A stretch of 64,000 nt of DNA from Oehlia diaphana (Eukaryota > Glomeromycota > Glomeromycetes > Glomerales > Glomeraceae). The stretch covers positions 38,889 to 102,888 of the forward strand of contig QZLH01000228.1 of NCBI GenBank assembly GCA_003833135.1, written 5' to 3'. Made by a program: the position numbers and the translations under genes. Shown piece after piece: positions 1 through 12,939 of the stretch. Under the pieces are notes generated by a model. That model was not told the origin of the DNA and did not search any database. It saw only the letters and a program-made list of their open reading frames with translations. Within the stretch, counting starts at the first letter, position 1. Each line of letters opens with the position of its first letter.

Positions 1-1238
1 TACCATACAGTATCATAATTATGATAAATAGTTTAAAAGAATTTCTAAATTTTAACTGGTGGAAAAATTACTGGTAGATCATATGATTGTGTATTAAATA
101 TTCACGTGATTTATTATGACGATGCAATTTCATTTGGCTCGCTTCGCTCGCCAGGTTTTTCTAGCCAAACCATAACTTTCACTTTATTTGCAAAATTTTT
201 TTTTATATTTAACATATCTATAAAAAAAATGAGAAATTACTCTTAACTAGCTATTAACATAATTTTTTTATCATTTGGTAAAGGATGATCATTTTCGGTT
301 TATTTTGCTTGTTAATCATTTTTGGCTTAGTTATTTCACTTGTTAATCATTTTAAGGTTAATTATCTTGATGATTGTTAATTTTTTGGTTCAAAAATAAA
401 AAAATATATATATCAGAATATGTGATTAACTTTAAATAATAATACAGAATTACTTGATAAAGCATTTATTTAAAATCATTTTTAGAATTACTACCCTGAA
501 AAAAAATTTTCATGATAGCATTATAACGATAATGAGATGACGATAATGAAAATTTACCGTTTGATTGTTGTTTATTTTTTTGGTTCAAAATAAAAAAAAT
601 ATGTATCTATATTTAAATAAGTAATACAAACAAATTGTTTATTTACATAACATTAAATTTGTCATCCGGTTGTTGATCATTTTTGGCTGACAAAAATATT
701 ATTCAGTTTTCACATGATTTGCTAAAAATTTTATCCCACAATTTTTAAGCAAGAAAGAACATTCTATAAAAGTGCAATATGACCTTATGGGCGCGTCACG
801 TTATTGTAATGACTTGAAATGATTGACATGTCATGATAGGTTAACGTTAACGTTAACTTAACGTTAACATAAGATTAGTTTTTGAGTGATTTCCATTTTA
901 AGATGCTGATCCCCCATCTTTGGTATTGATTTGCTGATTATATAAATACATTTCGAATCAAGCTTTTCTATTTTAGTACGATCGGCAACCAACAAATCTT
1001 TTAGTGTTTTAACAAATATACAAATTTCATTTCACTTCGTATTACAGAAAATCTTAATTATGTTTTACACAGTATTTCATGGACTAAACAATGCTTTTCA
1101 AATCTTCAAACTTATATTGTCATAAAAATCATCAAAATATCTTTGAAGGTTAGCTACATTAAGCAAATCAATTAAAAAATTAGTCTGCGATATTCAAAGA
1201 ATAATAAAGATATTCCGGAGTTATTAAATTTATCGAAG
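1..1238. other. AT-rich intergenic stretch with local repeats
   Basis: No supportable coding sequence was seen. Two segments resemble each other: about 308-410 and about 565-690 both carry a TTGTTAATCATTTTTGGCT-like phrase and a TTTTTTGGTTCAAAA phrase, which suggests an old local duplication. Positions 841-868 hold a short run of GTTAAC hexamers. Positions 946-1000 contain TATAAATA-like sequence that could have been the promoter of the F-box relic that follows. Confidence 0.5.
839..868. repeat. GTTAAC hexamer run
   Basis: The hexamer GTTAAC, itself a palindrome, occurs four times here: three in direct tandem, then CTTAAC, then one more. It is a simple repeat with self-complementary units. 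Confidence 0.7.
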
Positions 1239-2045
1239 CTCTAAAAACTTAAACGAAATCCATATATCATGTGATAATAATGAGGCACTGGAAACTATTG
1301 AGGAATTACTTACTAAAAAGGCAGATACCGTCCAACATTTAAATTTATGTTGGGAACCTGTTCCAAAATTTCTTTCACATTTTGTAAATTTAAAAATTCT
1401 AGAAATGAATACACCTTCCCTGTTTCAGCGATCTGCGAAACATGCAAACACAAATTTGCGTCATTTGGAGAAAACATCTTTACCTGCTTTAAAAATTTTA
1501 AAAGCTAATTTAACCTCACATATAAACTTGATATAGAAATGATATATTAATAATATTGATGATATTAGAAGACTTACACAAACATTATATCAAAATTGTC
1601 TCAAATCTCAGGTATATTAAGCTGCCAATTAGAAATAATGTTCTTACTGAATTTGAAAGATTGTTAGCTAATTCTCGACATATAGATGGATTAGTTATTG
1701 ATAATGAAGATAATGAAAGAGGCTTTAATTTAAGGATGTATATGAAATATTAACTCGATCATCACCATTAAATTTGTCTAAATTTATATTTGTTTTTGAA
1801 GATTGATGCCAAATTTAAAATTTTTAGAATAATTTCTTTAATAATTGGAAAGATAGACAGGTACCTATATTATTACAAATTTCTTTAAATTGTAGAAATA
1901 AAAATCAATCGGATATGATACGATTGAAATTATTAATTTTAAATATAAAAGGGAAGGAATAATTGAAAAAATTGATTTTAATTGGCGTGATAAATTTGAA
2001 GAATTTGAATGGCTCAAGATATATCAAATTTCATTTTTTGCTATA
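1239..2045 (+). pseudogene. Decayed F-box/LRR-type protein gene
   Basis: An open stretch at about 1239-1535 reads as leucine-rich-repeat-like sequence: SKNLNEIHISCDNNEALE, later HFVNLKILEMNTPSLFQ. It ends in a stop after HINLI. A second open piece (1556-1750) continues with NVLTEFERLLANSRHIDGLV. A third, about 1941-2035, reads KYKREGIIEKIDFNWRDKFE, which is the kind of C-terminus seen in the large F-box/LRR families of arbuscular mycorrhizal fungi. The pieces lie in order but in different frames with stops between them, and no F-box or start codon is recognisable upstream, so this is a pseudogene. Family assignment rests on pattern recognition and on resemblance to the intact F-box gene at 58401-59852. 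Confidence 0.65.
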
Positions 2046-3469
2046 GTATACTTGAAGATCCAAGGATTTATTTTTTTTATATGTAATTATTACTGAATAT
2101 AAATAAATAAATTTTGAACCCTTTAATATGATTTGGTAGTAATTATTGTTATTATTATTTTAAAAATTTGTTATGAATTTATGATTACCTTAAAAAATTT
2201 TAATAATTGCTTACGTATTTACGAATATGATGTAATATTATATCACTTAATATGTTTGAGTCTGAATTAAAAACTTTGATCGATTTAAAAATTTTATTGA
2301 ATAACATAGGTTTGTTCATCTCCGTACGCGTATAATTTCTCTATTCCTTAGTAATTCATTAACCTTCCTTGTATTTAAGAATTAGACAAATAAATTGTTT
2401 AATTGTACGTAATATTTAATATTTGATATAGTATTTAGTAGTAATGTACTATAAGTTAATCAAACCAATAATTGTATTATCGTCCTTATCAATTGGTTGA
2501 AATCAGATCTTACAATTATTATTGATAACTCTTTTAATTTTGGGTATTATTAGTGGTGACGTGGTGAATTTATGATGTAATACCGGCTCAGTATTTTATT
2601 AGATTTTTAATTCCGGCCAAAAGTACATATAATACTGGTGTGGTGACGTGAACGTTTTTTATTTTTTTTTTAAAAAAAAAAGTTTCCACAAATTTCGTTA
2701 AAGAATTATAAATTTATCTAAAAATTTTTCATTCAAGCGCATTGATATAAAAAAAATTGTTTTACAATCAATATTGTCACCTGGTTACGTACATTTTGCT
2801 TTACATAAAAGTCAACATGTATTGAATCCGTCAAGACAATTTCGAAGAATTTGCCGTAGTTAAATTTATTAAAAAATTCTTAAATAATAAATGAACTTCC
2901 ACCCTGCCTATACAGTGTAATTTAAAATATTTGATGTTCTTATAAATTTTATTAGTTTTTACAAAAAACTGTGAAATGCATATCATGATGTGACAGTAAA
3001 AAGATAAGATCATATTAGTAACTTCTTTTATTTTATGTTATTTATAAATGCATATCGATATAACGACTATAACGTATACATGTACATAAAATAAGATCAT
3101 CATAATCATACTTATTATCATGAATTATTACTATATTGTTGAATGTCAGTTCTTATACGCTTAAAAATAAGCTATACATTAAAGAATGTTTATTTTTAAT
3201 AAAGCAGAAGGTTGATTTTAACATATGCGTTGATCTTTAAAATTAACCAATCAGATGTGAATAGAGTATCGCTTCACACTGGCGCATACAATCAGACACA
3301 AATAGAGGAAAGCAGATTAACCATATAAACCCAAACTTAAAATTAAGGTGTATTATTAAAGGATAAACATTTTATTAATTAAATTCTTCACACACACACA
3401 CACACACACTTTAGAATGCTCTTAATTACAGGTCTATATATACATAAAATTCTAAACTAAAATGTTTAA
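2046..3469. other. Intergenic, with (CA)n microsatellite at 3389-3409
   Basis: No coding sequence is supported. The stretch contains a (CA)10 run at 3389-3409 and a T-run followed directly by an A-run near 2657-2681, a motif that recurs throughout the window. Confidence 0.5.
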
Positions 3470-3604
3470 CATATGCTACATATGCTATATATCCTATATA
3501 TGCCATATGTTCTATATATCCCATATATGCTACATGTTCCATATATTCTATATATTTTATATATCGGACATATGCAACATATCGAACATGTCGAACATAT
3601 GCTA
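3470..3604. repeat. Perfect-phase 9-bp minisatellite, 15 units
   Basis: Fifteen consecutive 9-bp units run without a single length change: CATATGCTA, CATATGCTA, TATATCCTA, TATATGCCA, TATGTTCTA and so on to CATATGCTA. Units differ only by substitutions. Because 9 bp is three codons, the minus strand stays open through the array and reads as a degenerate tripeptide (Tyr/His)-(Val/Ile/Met)-(Ala/Gly/Arg/Lys/Glu), within an open frame spanning 3426-3632. Whether that frame is translated is unknown. Confidence 0.85.
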
Positions 3605-4104
3605 CATTGATCGGCATCACGGGTCCAGTCATATCACATGATCACTGCGCAACATTTTACTGCGTAACAATATCACAAGGAAATTTTATAATTAAAAAAA
3701 TAATAATAAGATTAGTTTAAGGATTTTTCTAAGTACGAACTACATTGATTTTGTTACCATTTGTCATTTTGTGAAATGATGAGAATCTTAATTTATTTCG
3801 TTATCAGGAGCGATTAGCTAAGATTTTACAGTTAAACATTATGTTTATAAGGTATTTATCAAAATTAATAATTGTAGAAGTTGCTAATACAGGAAATTTG
3901 ACTATATTCGAGAAAATAACCAAATAATCTATATAACAATCTTATTCAATAAGCTGGAAAAAAAGATTCAAGATATTGACGCTCAGAAAATCCACAAATT
4001 TTCGTTCTTTTATGATAGTTCTGCACGCTGAAATCCATCCCATTTAGTTTAGTGTATGCATTAATACCTGGCGGTCTCATAGCATAATTATAAGGATCTG
4101 GCTC

Positions 4105-4213
4105 CCCTATAAAAAAAATTCTGGAAAAAACTCCGATAAATGATCATTTTTCCAGTTTTCATTCCGAAGAAACTCAGACACGTGATCATTTTTCTGAGAA
4201 ATTTTTTATAGGG
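4105..4213. mobile_element. Small CCCTATAAAA inverted-repeat element (copy 1)
   Basis: A 109-bp element begins CCCTATAAAAAAAATT and ends AAATTTTTTATAGGG, so the ends are inverted repeats. It is flanked by CTC on both sides (4102-4104 and 4214-4216), a candidate 3-bp target duplication. The inside carries two TGATCATTTTTC motifs. Its reverse complement aligns over most of its length with the copy at 10115-10210, and a deleted form lies at 44866-44910. It has no coding capacity, so it is a MITE-like non-autonomous element. The superfamily cannot be assigned from the sequence alone. Confidence 0.75.
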
Positions 4214-4216
4214 CTC

Positions 4217-4525
4217 ACCAACAATTATCTTATCAACAGACGTTTCACCGACAATCATTTCACCGACAGGATCATTTTACCGACAGTTATTTCACCGGCA
4301 GTTTCGAAATCATAATCCACTTATCCTAACCTTATCCTAACCCTAACATTAACACTAATACTAATACTAATCCCTTACCTAAACCCTATTCTTAACCCTA
4401 ACCTAACCCTAATTTCCTTACCTCTAATCCCAAATTCCTTTGTCGGTGAGATGATTGTCAGCGAAACATTTGTCTGCGAAATGACCCTGTCAGTAAAACA
4501 TCTGTCGGTAAAGTGATTGTTACCC
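4217..4525. mobile_element. Inverted-repeat element with telomere-like core (copy 1)
   Basis: Two arms of about 80 bp face each other. Each is built from four or five 15-18-bp sub-repeats that end in CACCGACA on the left and begin with TGTCGGTG on the right. Between them, 4321-4435 is a degenerate array of CCCTAA/CCTAAC-type units, the complement of the TTAGGG telomere repeat. The element has no ORF. A second, shorter copy with the same arms and the same type of core lies at 36918-37097. It abuts the MITE at 4105-4213. Confidence 0.7.
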
Positions 4526-6085
4526 TAATTATAGCATCTCCAGAAAAAGACCCGAAATATTCTTCCAGTTGTCTTTACTAACGATTGCAGACATTAACTT
4601 CAGTTTAAGTTTCTTGGAGGATGCTTGATGTGTAAAAAATAAAAATACATTGATGTATCCCCATTTGTAGTTTATCAGTCCCTATAATCGGGCAAATTTA
4701 TCACCATATTTAGCACAAGGTGCATTGATTATAATATGTTTTGCCTGCTGTAATATCAACTTTTTCAATCTGACACCGAATTATTGTCACTTGATATAAT
4801 CTTTAGACTTGGTGCTGATTATATCACATTAATAATTGAGAGTTAAATCTTTAAGTACAAACTGATGACAGTCTGTGTAGAGACTTTCGATTTATTCTAT
4901 CTCTTATCGTTATCTTAAAAATACAAATATTGTCATGAAACCATAATACTTCCCCGTAGTAAACTTAACGTACTAGTGACATATCAAACTTTAACTATGT
5001 TGTTTAACTTTATTACTAATATTGGTTTAAGCCTGAACAAAGGATGGCTTCTTGGAATATGACTCAGGTCAGTTATAATGAAAAATACAAAATAAGGTGT
5101 ATATTATATAAATCAATATATAATATTAAGAACTTTTTGAAGAATTTCATATTTATTTTTTTTGTTAGCTCCGTATTCTGTCACATTGGCTGAAGTAGTA
5201 AAATCCTATAAACATTTGGAAAGAACTTGATCTTTATACAGCCCATGTTATATACTTTGTACATCTATGTTATTAAGGATGTTAAGAAACACCTCAGAAG
5301 AATGATAAAGGATCAGAGAATACAAATTACAAATCTGCATATTATTATGCATCCGTAATTTCTTATCACCATGGCATAATTCAATAATTCATGTTAGACG
5401 AGTCAATCTTTTGCAAACAAAAGAGTCCAGGGTTGAAATAAATCTAGAATCAATCTACTATACTACCCAAAATTTATTACACTATTAGTCATGAAAACTT
5501 TTTCTCTTTAAAGCATTCTCAAGCATTTCTTTATCTAAATAGTTTTTGACTTTATAATAAATTAAATCTAGAAATTTATCTCTGATATTTTAGCAACATA
5601 AATGGCAAGGACAGAGATTTTAAAATGAAGTAACCTGGATATCAATGCTTTTAATATTAATAGAGAAACAATTTATTCATTTTGAAAGTGGTAGTGCTTC
5701 AATAAAGCAAAGTAATTTCAAATTATTATTTTATTACTTTTAATTATGAAATCTTGCAAGTATATTATTAATAATAATAATAAAAGAATGAACTCTTTAT
5801 GACATCCAATAATTATAACTCACTGACCTTATTTAACGGACAAGAATACTGCTAAACAAGTTACGAAGTATAAAAGGATTGTAAACCCTATTTATAATTG
5901 TTTCCCATTAAGTCAAAAGATGGTATTGATGCCAATTCAAACATTAAAACAAATCATGAAATATTGTACATTCTTTTTATGTTGTTAATCATTGTGATGC
6001 TAATATGGCCCTCTTAACTTTAGAAGACACTTCATTTTAGACGTACTGTAATAATCAAAAAGAAATATCTACAATGTGTTGTTTC
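4526..6085. other. Intergenic, no gene recognised
   Basis: AT-rich sequence without a readable conserved frame on either strand. Short isolated open pieces exist, for example around 5166-5230, but none is long or family-like enough to call. Confidence 0.4.
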
Positions 6086-6290
6086 TCCAAAGCTGTAGAT
6101 ATTTATAGTTTTGAAATGGTTATGTATGAAGTAATTTCCGAATTATCTCCATATCATGATTTTTAAGCCATGAAGAAAATTTAGCTATAAAAATTTGTTA
6201 AGGATTTAGACCAAGGTTCAACATTAAAGTACCGAATTAATTATACATTTAATTAAAAGACGCCTAGATGTAAATCCATCAAAACGAGGA
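6086..6290 (+). pseudogene. Kinase C-lobe relic (TKL-type)
   Basis: The frame from 6086 reads SKAVDIYSFEMVMYEV, then ISELSPYHDF. This matches the helix-F region of protein kinases (usually D-I/V-Y-S-F-G-..M-Y-E-V-..PPY-D). After one frame change the text continues with HEENLAIKIC, FRPRFNIKVP and finally LIKRRLDVNPSKR, the usual C-lobe ending with the conserved Arg. Stops and at least one frameshift interrupt it, and no glycine loop, VAxK lysine or HRD loop is found upstream. It is a broken remnant of the tyrosine-kinase-like families that are numerous in Glomeromycotina. Confidence 0.7.
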
Positions 6291-6540
6291 ATCTTTGTTC
6301 TCACAACACTTTTTTTAAAAGAAATGATTGGTAAGGCGAAGGTATATATGTGATAATGTGAATCATCCAAGTGTATGGTAAGAAATTTAACTACCATCTC
6401 TAATGAATCTAAATGGTTCGCAATTCTGTATGTAGTAGATCAATGGAAAAATTTTAGCCGGAGTTTAATGTGGGGCTACAAAAATGTGACGCCAATCGTC
6501 CTGAATTGGATAATCAATAGGTACAATCCTGTTGATTGAC

Positions 6541-6594
6541 TCAATCTAATCCAAATTTAATTTTTAATTTTATAATAAATATGGATTAGATTGA
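6541..6594. repeat. 13-bp perfect inverted repeat
   Basis: TCAATCTAATCCA at 6541-6553 is followed after 28 bp of A/T by its exact reverse complement at 6582-6594. It could be a hairpin or the remains of a very small inverted-repeat element. Confidence 0.7.
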
Positions 6595-8185
6595 GGCGTC
6601 GCATCAATCCAACCCAAAATGTATTATTACCGTATATGATTTAGTTTAAGAACGTGCTAGATATTATACATGAAACAATTTCCGTTCCCTAAGACGGTTT
6701 AAGAAAAGATAATCAAGGATTAAAAATTTAGCTTATTAAATCTAACGAAATTAATATCTCAAAAGAATAAAAAATTTAAATATTCATTGTGAAGAAAAAT
6801 ATCATGATGGTCGATAGTTTGTTAATCTACAATATTAAAGAACCTTGTTAAATATAATATTTCCTTGACAGGAGTCATTTGATATTCTATATATTGAAAG
6901 AATTATGACTAAGAAAATTAGATATATGTAAATACAGTATATTATGCAAAATTAAATGATAAAGAATAATTGAATAAACTTATTGTTCGAGTTGACGTTA
7001 ACGATTAATTCACAGTATCTCTTATTTTGTCAAACATTAGCCTTTCTTTACTTCGCTATTTGACGCAACTTTTGAAGATTCGAATCTTGTATATTAAGCT
7101 TTTCATTTCCTTATCAAAGGATTGACGTTTATCTATAAATTAATGAAATACGAGGCAATATATATAAAAAATTATATAATGATGACGTTAAATTTCATCA
7201 GTCTTTCAGAATAACATCATTTCACAAGATATGAATGGTTTAATTTGAACCATAGCTTTTTATTCTTTAAGTCTTACGATTAAATAGATTAGAGCAGTAG
7301 TGAGAGATTCTTTCTTTTGATATGTGCAATATGAACTATAATTTAACTTATTATTTTTGCAGAACGCAAGGTTTTTTCTATTAAGTATCAACAGACATAA
7401 CCAATAATATATCACTTACTTTGTTTGAGCATGGTTTTTCAACAAAGAAAACTTCTTTTCAGTTATTCTTATCTGGAAAAATTTGTTATTTGATACTGCC
7501 TCAAAAATAATTTGGTAGTTGATTTGTTAAGGATGGTTTCTAGTTTTATTGTAAGAAAGGCAATGCTTTATCATATAAACTTTAAATTGTCAAAATAAAA
7601 GATTTCTTGATTAAAGAACTTCCTAAACTGTATATTTCAAAATAAATAATGTACCTAATTGATTTTATACGTTATCATAGGTTATTTATAGATATAATAT
7701 AACTACAAAGTTCTCAAAATTAATTCATAATAAACGAATTAGTGAAATCTAAAATTCTTTTATAATCAAAATCTTAATATTCTGTTGAAAATTGATATTT
7801 ATACGATTTATAAGCCTATTAAGCCTATTATAAACGCGTAAAAAACGCGTAATATATATATTATTTTTAAAATGGCGTGTTACTTAAGATAGAATTTTAC
7901 TGTTTACTGTGTTACTACGTAATTTATCATCTTGTGAAACTACAGAGTAAATCATTTGTCCTTGTTATTATTTAGTATATATGATCAACGTACACAAATC
8001 ATAAACATCCTTAATTTGAACTAGTGCACTATATTATAAAAGATTACCTGTGAAAAAATCTCTGATAGGAATGGTCATATGTAGTTCTTATGATCACAAA
8101 TAGTGACAATCAAATACAAATACAATAGGCACAAGTGGCAATATTCTCACAATATCAAACCCACTTTTTCCAACTTTCGTATAAA
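6595..8185. other. Intergenic, no gene recognised
   Basis: AT-rich with no supportable reading frame. The last 100 bp or so contain the presumed promoter and 5' leader of the E2-like gene. No convincing TATA box position could be fixed. Confidence 0.4.
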
Positions 8186-9162
<977 letters not shown>

Positions 9163-10114
9163 CAATTACAATTATGATAGTTTAATATTTGAATTTTTTG
9201 CTAATTAATTAAGTCATATGCTGGCATCCTATATTGGTTTATTTTATTGTTAGCTTAAAAATATAAATTATATAATCCGTTTGTTGTCAATGATGTTTTC
9301 ATCCCATTAAATACGATTTGTCAATATTAACGAAGAAATCAAGAAATATATATATATATCCTTAAACAAAATGATGGTTATTTTTAAATTTTGTCAAAAT
9401 ATTTACACAATAAAATAATTACATTGTATTTTTTCATTACAATTACATTATGTAATGATCCTTTAAAATATGATGAAAAGGATTTCTCTATTAAATACAT
9501 AAAAAGCATATTCTCACTATTCTCATTAATATTAAATTGCTTGCTCTGAAATTTTTTTATAATAAATTTCTTGTTTGTCGTGATCAATAAATCGAAAACT
9601 AAAAGGTATAATACTTATCATTCTCTTGTAAAACTAGGAAACGGAAACCGTTGTAAGTCCGGAGAACTCTGATTTGTGATTACGTCACGTCGTCACATGT
9701 GGGACAGAAACTCCCGTGATCGATCGTTGCGTAGCATATAGTCCTTCGCTTCGTTCCGGACAAAGAATTAATAAGTTTATTACATGAAAATTGCAAATTG
9801 ACGCTGTAGCGGCTCCATAATGCTGATATTAATCGAATTAAATTAGGAGTTAGGATCAATTAGGACAGAAATCGATGTATTACATCTATCTGTCCATTTT
9901 TACTAAAGACTAGATAGCATTTCTCCTATAAAAAAAAAAAAAATTTCGTTATATTATATTATTATATATTTAATGTTCATCGTCAACATTATTTTCAAAT
10001 AGTTTCTCTTTTTTTGGTACATAATTTTTTACTTTTATTTGACGCCACGCCAAATTCGCATTTTCTGCAGATCCTTCGACTCATGAATCACAACACTATT
10101 TAATAATCAACCTT
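9163..10114. other. Intergenic with a GC-richer island
   Basis: Mostly AT-rich. Around 9637-9770 the base composition rises and short complementary phrases occur (AAGTCCGGAG near 9655, TTCCGGAC near 9755). A phrase here, ACGGAAACCGTTGTAAGT, resembles ACGGGACCCGTTGTAAAGT at about 22485, so a dispersed repeat is possible. No gene was seen. Confidence 0.4.
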
Positions 10115-10210
10115 CCCTATAAAAAATATTGATCACATATCGGGAGTTTTTTTAGAATGAAAATTAAAAAATGACCATTTGTCGGAATTTTCAGAAAATT
10201 TTTTATGGGG
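10115..10210. mobile_element. Small CCCTATAAAA inverted-repeat element (copy 2)
   Basis: A 96-bp element begins CCCTATAAAAAATATT and ends AAAATTTTTTATGGGG, with CTT on both sides (10112-10114 and 10211-10213). Internally TGATCACATATCGG, TTTAGAATGAAAA and GACCATTTGTCGGA match, in reverse orientation, the copy at 4105-4213. It has no coding capacity. Confidence 0.75.
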
Positions 10211-10750
10211 CTTTAATTAAAACGTTGAATTACGTTGCTCGCGCTTTCAACTATTTTAGTTTAATTTATATATTAAAATTTGTTTGAGACAATTATTGAT
10301 GTTTAAAACGTGTACCTGCATCAATGTATGAAAAATAAAAATAGGAAATGGAAATCATTGTATGTGTGATAGTTAATATGGCACAAAAACAGTATATTGA
10401 ATCAAATAGAAAGAAAACTCGCCCTTGAGATTTGAGAATGCAAAAATATAACAAATATTAGATGAATTTATAAATATCAGATATTTTATTAATAAACCAT
10501 AAAATTAATAAAAATATAAAAATAATATATAAATAACCTAACCCAATGAAATTAATTGTATATAATAAACAGCTATTTTATAAATGAAATTTGCACCTAA
10601 TTTCAGAAACTTGCAGTGAACGTACCCTCTTAATCAGGACGTACTCAATCAGAGTTGTTGTATTGGTAAATGGTCTTTCCAGAATTCTAAAGAATGATGG
10701 TCTTATTATTGTTTCTGAAACTTCTAACAATGATGTATGTCCGTTTAAAT

Positions 10751-11851
10751 CATGGATAAGTTGGGTCAACTCGATGACGATGAGTTCAATCAATGGTGCA
10801 AATTGTGTAGTTATAACGATATGACACAGTTGGATTATGTGAAATATTGGACAGGGTGCCTATCCTTCAGAATTAGATAAGTAGAATGAAACACCAGCAG
10901 AAAATTTGCAGGAAAACTGAAAATTATTTGGGATTACAAGAAAGTGAAATAAAGAGAGATTATCAAATTTATCAAGGTAATTTATCATATGAGAGAGTAG
11001 AAAATTTAAATGCATGTGTTGTTTCCATGATTATCCAAATTGAATCCCCTGCTAGTAAAAAATATGATATGGATCACTGATTTATGCGTGTTTCATTACT
11101 GGATGAAAATGAAGAATTTGAAGTCGAAACAGTTCTTGCTATCCAAGATGAATCAAAGGCTCTACAAAATATTAATTACACAATTATGCTTTGGAAAGGA
11201 TTGCTGCATCGTATATTACAACAATATTAGATATCGTGAGAACATTTGAATTCACATGTTGATAGTGAAACTAATTACGTATCGTCTACTTTCTGATTAT
11301 ATAAAATTTGATATTTAAATCCCAATGATCCTTTCATTTTTATAATTCGAATTTCGTTATATCTTTGATCATGATCAAATAAGCTAATATACAAACACTT
11401 TATTAATTTAGGAAATAAGGAAATCCAAGTTTAAATATATTTGACAAAAATGTTACTTTTGATGAAATCATTAGGATTGTTGATAATGACATATCTTCTA
11501 TCAAAGATTTTAAGAAGTACAATAATGTTCCCTTCATTCCATAATATACTTAAATATTCTGGTGTGGATTTTTCTTATCTGGGATTGTGCATTTCAAATT
11601 GCTATGGATAAGATCGATGAAAGAAAGTTATGAATTATTTTAACAAGGAAGGTTTGGCAAATTTGTGTGGTATAGATGAATCTAAAATTTATTTTAATTG
11701 GATTGCTTTTGATAATGTTATTGACAAAGTTACTGAAATGCTGATGTCGTCGTCCAATAATATAAAGTTACACGTATCATTTTCAAGTATCGATGATCAA
11801 TTTTCAGCTTTTAAAAGTATATATGGATATGATATGATAGTGGATAATTAA
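10751..11851 (+). pseudogene. Decayed gene, possibly Crinkler-type (CRN) family
   Basis: Ordered pieces read in all three plus frames. About 10754-10880 gives MDKLGQLDDDEFNQWCKL and then DYVKYWTGC and YPSELDK. About 10975-11090 gives RVENLNACVVSMIIQIE. About 11440-11545 gives FDKNVTFDEIIRIVDNDIS and KDFKKYNNVPFIP. About 11560-11640 gives VDFFIWDCAFQIAMDKIDE. The last piece, 11630-11851, ends in a stop after GYDMIVDN. The WTG-x-P-x-EL phrase and the NVPFIP…DFFIWD phrase resemble the C-terminal regions of Crinkler-like proteins of arbuscular mycorrhizal fungi, from memory only. Frameshifts and stops make it non-functional. Another expanded family is possible. Confidence 0.45.
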
Positions 11852-12355
11852 AATTCTATAATATGTAATTAATAAAGTTTTAATATAATAATAGTATTAT
11901 AACATTATATTGTATTTATTGTATTTTAATATTAAATGTTATTCATTGTTTACATATTGGGGCGTGTGCACAAAATTGATTTTTGAAGTTTCCATTCCCA
12001 GTCACCCGCATTATATCAAGATTTTGTATGCTTCTTTGTCATTAATTTACAATCATTCTTTCATGAAGCGCTAAAAGCGTATACGCTACAGGGTGTTGCT
12101 TTCTTAGCATGTGAGGTTATAGATCTTTCTAACGAAGAAAGCATTGAAAACTTAATAAGGAGGTTTAGTGAGTACTGACACGTTATAAAAAAGAAATCCA
12201 AATCTTAATATTCTAAAGTATCAAGCGTATTTGTGAATAATTGTGATTATTTCCTTTTTTTTACATGATAGATAGATAATCTTGTACTGATTAATGATAT
12301 AATATTTTAAGAGAAAATGATATTACGCAATTTAAAAAAAAAAAAGTTTTTTTAA

Positions 12356-12805
12356 TTTCCAGATCTAATACATTAGAAAATTAGAAATCGATAAACGATT
12401 GATATACTGTAACTATTAGAAATGACTCAGAGGATCTTCAATATTAAAAATATTATTACATTTTTTTTTAAAAAAAAAAGTGTTTTTTTTTATCAAGATT
12501 CAAGATTTTATGAGTCATTATTTCCTTTATGAAATAATTTTTTAATTTGATGGTAGTTTGGTAGTTTAATAAAAAAATTCATATTACTAGTTTCCAGATC
12601 TAATACATTAGAAAATTAATAATCGATCGATGTGATAGATGTGATTTACGATCGATATACCCCTATAAATGTTAGTAATAACTCATAAATATTAAACATT
12701 TTTTTACTTTTTTTTTTCAACTTTTTTTTTACTTTTTTTTTTAAAAAAAAAGAGATTTTTTATCAAGATTCAAGATTTTATGAGCATTATTTCCTTTATG
12801 AAACA
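12356..12805. repeat. Diverged direct duplication of about 200 bp
   Basis: Two copies (12356-12536 and 12591-12805) both start TTTCCAGATCTAATACATTA. Both carry a T-run/A-run junction in the middle, then TATCAAGATTCAAGATTTTA, and both end near ATTTCCTTTATGAAA. Internal differences are mostly in the homopolymer runs. No coding function was seen. Confidence 0.8.
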
Positions 12806-12939
12806 ATGTAGTAAATATATAAACAAATCTTGATCTTGTAATTTTTGATTATCAAATCATTAACATCGAAGTTCCCATATCATCTACTGTGCAAAAGGTT
12901 TTTTAAAAAGTATAAATATACCCCAAACTTCCTCAATTT

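Noticed and set aside
4321..4435. True interstitial telomere
   Set aside because: The CCCTAA units are degenerate and enclosed by inverted arms also found at 36918-37097, so a repeat element is the better explanation.
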